From Campylobacteraceae bacterium (lineage in GTDB: Bacteria; Campylobacterota; Campylobacteria; Campylobacterales; Sulfurovaceae): DNA of 8,142 nt. Shown piece after piece: positions 6,275 through 8,142 of this stretch. Below the pieces are notes generated by a model that did no database searches, was not told the DNA's origin, and saw only the letters and a program-made list of their open reading frames with translations. Position 1 is the stretch's first letter. The number at the start of each line of letters is the position of its first letter. The position numbers and the translations under genes are program-made. Location of the stretch: contig JALWMN010000011.1 of NCBI GenBank assembly GCA_027083895.1, forward strand, positions 1-8,142. Direction: 5' to 3'.

Positions 6275-6299
6275 GGTTCAATTCCCCTCACCTCCACTA
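6275..6299 (+). repeat. Putative attR: second copy of the ssrA 3' end
   Basis: Twenty-three of 25 bases match 5092-5116, covering the T-arm and acceptor strand of tmRNA. The copy ends CTA where ssrA has CCA, and the sequence upstream is unrelated to tmRNA, so it is not a second RNA gene. The two copies start 1,183 bp apart and bracket the two-gene operon. Confidence 0.75.
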
Positions 6300-6403
6300 A
6301 TATAAAAATAACTTCTCATTTAATCCAAAATCACTCCTAAATTAAATTCCTCTAAATTTATACCAAAACACTTTTGGGGCAACTATAGGGATATTACCTG
6401 TTA
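6300..6403. other. Intergenic stretch with possible weak terminator
   Basis: AT-rich sequence between the islet and the isochorismatase-like gene. CCAAAA (6363-6368) and TTTTGG (6372-6377) form a 6-bp hairpin with a 3-base loop. Read on the minus strand it lies about 26 bases after the hydrolase stop and is followed by TATAAATTT, so it may be a weak terminator for that gene. Confidence 0.4.
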
Positions 6404-6928
6404 TTAAATTTCTACTACCTCGCAAAAAGTGCCATCTAATGCTGCTAAAAAGCTAGCTTGCACATATTTTGCTTCTATTATCTCGCCATTATAATTTAAA
6501 TCTTTTGTTGCACATGCATTGGCTACTAGAGTCACCTTATAGCCTAAATCAAAGGCAGCTCTTACTGTTGTATCTATACACATATGGGTCATGGCTCCAC
6601 AGATTGTCAGGTTGCTTATATTTTTGGATTGGAGTAGTTGGTGTAGGTTTGTCTCCCTAAAGCTATTTGGATAATGCTTGAGAACTATGCTATCTTGGCT
6701 TTGAATTGGTAAATCTTTGTGAAGCTTTGCTCCATCACTTCCTGCTGCAAAGAATGGTGCATCTTTTTTAGCTATGTGTTGGATAAATATTACCTCTTCA
6801 CCCACTTTGTGGGCTTTGTTTATTAGTTTTACTATATTCTCTAAAGCCTCTTTTATGCCAGTTAGTTCATTTTTTCCGCCTATGTAGTAGTCGTTTTGCA
6901 TATCTACCACTATAAGTGCTTTATTCAT
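6404..6928 (-). CDS. Isochorismatase-family cysteine hydrolase
   Basis: A 174-residue cytoplasmic hydrolase of the isochorismatase/nicotinamidase superfamily. The catalytic triad is in place: Asp9 in LIVVDMQNDY, Lys84 in VLKHYPNSF, and nucleophile Cys117 in CGAMTHMCIDTTVRAAFDLGY. The GAMTHMC stretch is where the family has its cis-peptide and oxyanion hole. The YcaC/nicotinamidase-like group acts on amides or carbamates such as nicotinamide, N-carbamoyl compounds or isochorismate; the substrate cannot be assigned. AAAGGA lies 5 bases before the ATG. It is divergent from an HxlR-type regulator with only 89 bp between, and the promoters overlap, so that regulator probably controls it. HxlR-type regulators often sit next to detoxification or redox enzymes, which would fit a stress-linked hydrolase. 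Confidence 0.92.
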   Translation of the reverse strand: MNKALIVVDMQNDYYIGGKNELTGIKEALENIVKLINKAHKVGEEVIFIQHIAKKDAPFFAAGSDGAKLHKDLPIQSQDSIVLKHYPNSFRETNLHQLLQSKNISNLTICGAMTHMCIDTTVRAAFDLGYKVTLVANACATKDLNYNGEIIEAKYVQASFLAALDGTFCEVVEI

Positions 6929-6940
6929 AAAAATCCTTTT

Positions 6941-6977
6941 TTGTGAAAGTCTAACGAATATGGTATACTTATGTCAA
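6941..6977. promoter_or_regulatory. Overlapping divergent promoters, hydrolase / hxlR-type gene
   Basis: Plus strand: TTGTGA (6941-6946), 17-base spacer, TATACT (6964-6969) preceded by TG for an extended -10; start near 6976. Minus strand: TTGACA (plus 6972-6977), 18-base spacer, TAGACT (plus 6948-6953). The plus -10 lies inside the minus spacer, so one bound protein could affect both. GTATAC at 6963-6968 is a palindrome centred in the overlap and a candidate operator core. Confidence 0.65.
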
Positions 6978-6982
6978 GAACT

Positions 6983-7014
6983 TACTAAAAAGATATATAC
7001 ATACTAAAAGGATA
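6983..7014 (+). repeat. 13-bp direct repeat in the hxlR-type leader
   Basis: TACTAAAAAGATA (6983-6995) and TACTAAAAGGATA (7002-7014) differ at one base and are spaced 19 bases start to start. The second copy includes the Shine-Dalgarno AAAGGA of the regulator gene. It could be a regulator site or a by-product of AT-rich sequence. Confidence 0.45.
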
Positions 7015-7017
7015 CTA

Positions 7018-7338
7018 ATGGAGAGTAAAAAGTGTAATTATGAGTGCCCGTTTGAGGGAGCACTTGATGTGATTAGCGGAAAGTGGCGTGGTTTGGTTAT
7101 ATTTTACTTAGGGAGAGAAGGAGTTTTACGATACTCTGAAATTAGAAAAATTTTACCTAAAATTACGCAAAAAATGCTAACTCAAACTCTTAGATTTTTA
7201 GAGGCAGAGGGTATATTAGATAGAAAAGTTTACCCTGTTGTGCCACCTAAAGTAGAGTATAGACTTACTGAAAAAGGTAAGAGCTTGTTGCCTATTTTAG
7301 ATAGTTTGCAAGAGTGGGGTAGAGAGAATTTATTTTAA
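7018..7338 (+). CDS. HxlR-family winged-helix transcriptional regulator
   Basis: A 106-residue MarR-like winged helix of the HxlR/YodB group. The family opening is clear: CPFEGALDVISGKWRGLVIFYL at 10-31. ITQKMLTQTLRFLEAEGI at 49-66 is the recognition-helix region, and VPPKVEYRLTEKGKSL at 75-90 is the wing. Cys10 is the conserved N-terminal cysteine that in B. subtilis YodB (Cys6) senses quinones and diamide; a second cysteine, Cys6, is close by. This suggests redox or electrophile sensing, by analogy only. AAAGGA lies 5 bases before the ATG. It is divergent from the isochorismatase-like gene and most likely regulates that gene and itself. A 253-bp inverted-repeat element starts 7 bases after its stop. 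Confidence 0.93.
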   Translation: MESKKCNYECPFEGALDVISGKWRGLVIFYLGREGVLRYSEIRKILPKITQKMLTQTLRFLEAEGILDRKVYPVVPPKVEYRLTEKGKSLLPILDSLQEWGRENLF

Positions 7339-7344
7339 TGACAC

Positions 7345-7597
7345 CTTCATTGCCATTAAGTTAAGGATTCTATATCCATTTATTGGCTTTAAGTTCAAAG
7401 CCAGAAGCGATGAAAATATTTACCATCGCGTCATTCTAAGCGTTTGCGAAGAATCTAACTCAAAAATCCAGTATAAACCCTTAGCTGTACAGCCGTTTAA
7501 ACTAGATTCTTCGCATCCGCTTGGAATGACTGAGATGGTGAGCTTTAAATTTATTAAAATTTATGGAAGTAAATTCATTAACTTAATGGCAATGAAG
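7345..7597. repeat. 253-bp nested inverted-repeat element (MITE-like or palindromic intergenic repeat)
   Basis: The ends are a perfect 20-bp inverted repeat: CTTCATTGCCATTAAGTTAA at 7345-7364 and its complement at 7578-7597. Inside is a second inverted pair, 7430-7457 with 7503-7530, matching at 25 of 28 positions. Between the two pairs the arms keep scattered likeness (CCAT, AAAGC, ACCATC in the same order), so the whole unit is one long imperfect palindrome with extra sequence in its left arm, which itself holds GGCTTT/AAAGCC and GCGATG/CATCGC hairpins. It has no open frame of note. The inner GTCATTCT...GAAGAATCT pattern resembles dispersed palindromic repeats of many bacteria. No clear target-site duplication is seen; CACCT occurs at 7342-7346 and 7600-7604 but does not flank the ends exactly. 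Confidence 0.8.
7430..7530. repeat. Inner inverted repeat of the palindromic element
   Basis: Arms 7430-7457 and 7503-7530 (28 bases each, three mismatches) with a 45-base spacer. Transcribed from either strand they would form a strong stem. The left arm begins GTCATTCTAAGCG and ends GAAGAATCTA; the right arm is its complement. Confidence 0.8.
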
Positions 7598-7698
7598 AGC
7601 ACCTCCAATGCCGTTGGATAGTGCAAATCCAAACTAAAAAATACACCCACAAAAGTACATAACTAAAAAAGCATTAGCAATAAACTTATACATAAGCT
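7598..7698. other. Intergenic remainder between the palindromic element and the pglB-like gene
   Basis: A hairpin at 7599-7624 has an outer GCAC/GTGC and an inner TCCAA/TTGGA stem with loop TGCCG. It lacks a T-run on either side, so it is not a standard terminator. The rest is AT-rich and shows nothing further. Together with the element at 7345-7597 this accounts for the 360-bp gene-free stretch after the HxlR-type gene. Confidence 0.5.
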
Positions 7699-8142
7699 CT
7701 ATCTCTTAAGCTTATAAACCCTGCTATATGGTGATTTAACTACTAACTCAAATAGGTTTTTATCGTAATTTCCAAGCAGGAACATCTGGACATAATTAGA
7801 TGCAAATGTCTGGTTATCCATTATTATAAATCTATTTAAGTTCTTAATGTACAAAATGACATATTTGCCATTTTTATGGTAAACATTTGGAACTATTTTA
7901 ATGTTACCTTTTTTATCTATCTCTGTTATTATCATGTACTTTAGCGGTAGCTCTCTACTATTTACTATTAAATTACCTCTCTTTGTATCAAAGGCAATGC
8001 CGTTTCTAAAAACCCAAACTGCTTTATCTTTTTTATATAAAAATGTAGGATAAAACCATACATTTCTCTCTGGCTTACCGGTAGCTAGATCTATATTAGC
8101 AAATCTAACAAGAACAGGAAAAATATTTAACATCTTTAGGGG
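7699..8142 (-). CDS. pglB: C-terminal part of a PglB-like oligosaccharyltransferase (STT3 family), cut by window edge
   Basis: The frame is open from the right edge to TAG at 7699-7701, 147 residues. The first Met (8133) is internal: codons P-L-K precede it with no stop, no ribosome site is seen, and family likeness continues across it. MLNIFPVLVRFANIDLATGK followed by a beta-rich region (GIAFDTKRGNLIV, PLKYMIITEIDKKGN, YVILYIKN, FIIMDNQTFASNYVQMFLLGNYDKNLFE) and the ending SPYSRVYKLKR match my memory of the C-terminal periplasmic domain of Campylobacter-type PglB, which transfers a lipid-linked glycan to Asn in D/E-x-N-x-S/T sites. The defining WWDYG motif and the membrane domain would lie beyond the edge, so the call rests on the C-terminal pattern alone. 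Adjacent pgl glycan genes would be expected upstream, outside the window. Confidence 0.7.
   Translation of the reverse strand, partial: PLKMLNIFPVLVRFANIDLATGKPERNVWFYPTFLYKKDKAVWVFRNGIAFDTKRGNLIVNSRELPLKYMIITEIDKKGNIKIVPNVYHKNGKYVILYIKNLNRFIIMDNQTFASNYVQMFLLGNYDKNLFELVVKSPYSRVYKLKR

Noticed and set aside
6213..6299. Possible degenerate tRNA gene ending in the T-arm-like sequence
   Set aside because: Only the T-arm and acceptor strand are tRNA-like and they match ssrA; no D-arm, anticodon arm or 5' acceptor strand can be found.
6006..6305. 99-codon plus-strand open frame running across the right end of the islet
   Set aside because: It overlaps the zeta-like gene in another frame and then reads through the tandem repeat and ssrA copy; the repetitive TGTRTGTR segment comes from the 12-bp repeat. 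No ribosome site, and no likeness to an integrase end.
7345..7597. Inverted repeats as a CRISPR array or as an intact insertion sequence
   Set aside because: There is one palindromic pair of each kind rather than repeated units with spacers, and no transposase frame inside.
7345..7597. Rho-independent terminator for the HxlR-type gene
   Set aside because: The stems are too long and too far apart, and no T-run follows either the inner or outer stem.

Overview
The window looks like chromosome of a Campylobacterota (epsilonproteobacterial) species, probably a free-living sulfur- or hydrogen-oxidising relative of Sulfurimonas, Sulfurovum or Nitratiruptor rather than Campylobacter or Helicobacter. 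The grounds are the AT-rich coding style, a tmRNA tag (ANNTDYRPAYAAA) of the type seen in this phylum, a short N-terminus on TrpA, and a gene end that reads as a PglB-type bacterial oligosaccharyltransferase. The genus is inference.

Left block, minus strand (1-2403): panB (pantothenate synthesis), a small BON-domain lipoprotein, ruvB (Holliday-junction helicase motor) and the start of an AI-2E-family membrane protein. They are packed with gaps or overlaps of about 10 bases and read as one operon. A 137-bp divergent intergenic region separates them from the next block.

Plus-strand block (2541-4657): trpA, lgt and a LysE-type exporter, with a 9-bp gap and then a 4-bp ATGA overlap. A near-consensus sigma-70 promoter sits in the last codons of the lysE-type gene and fires into ssrA (tmRNA, 4748-5116), through a roughly 70-nt leader that can fold back on the tmRNA 5' end.

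Islet (about 5092-6299): the last 25 bp of ssrA recur with 2 mismatches at 6275-6299. The 1,183-bp unit so delimited holds a two-gene operon: a 72-residue protein of no family I recognise, then a zeta-toxin-like P-loop protein (COG4185 type). GGTACAC-type short repeats lie in opposite orientation near the two ends. No integrase is present. This looks like a minimal or decayed ssrA-integrated element carrying a probable toxin-antitoxin pair, and it is the most interesting part of the window.

Right block (6300-8142): an isochorismatase-family hydrolase (minus) and an HxlR-family regulator (plus) share overlapping divergent promoters. They are followed by a 253-bp nested inverted-repeat element (7345-7597) that resembles a MITE or palindromic intergenic repeat. 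At the right edge is the C-terminal part of a minus-strand pglB-like gene, whose apparent start inside the window is only an internal methionine.
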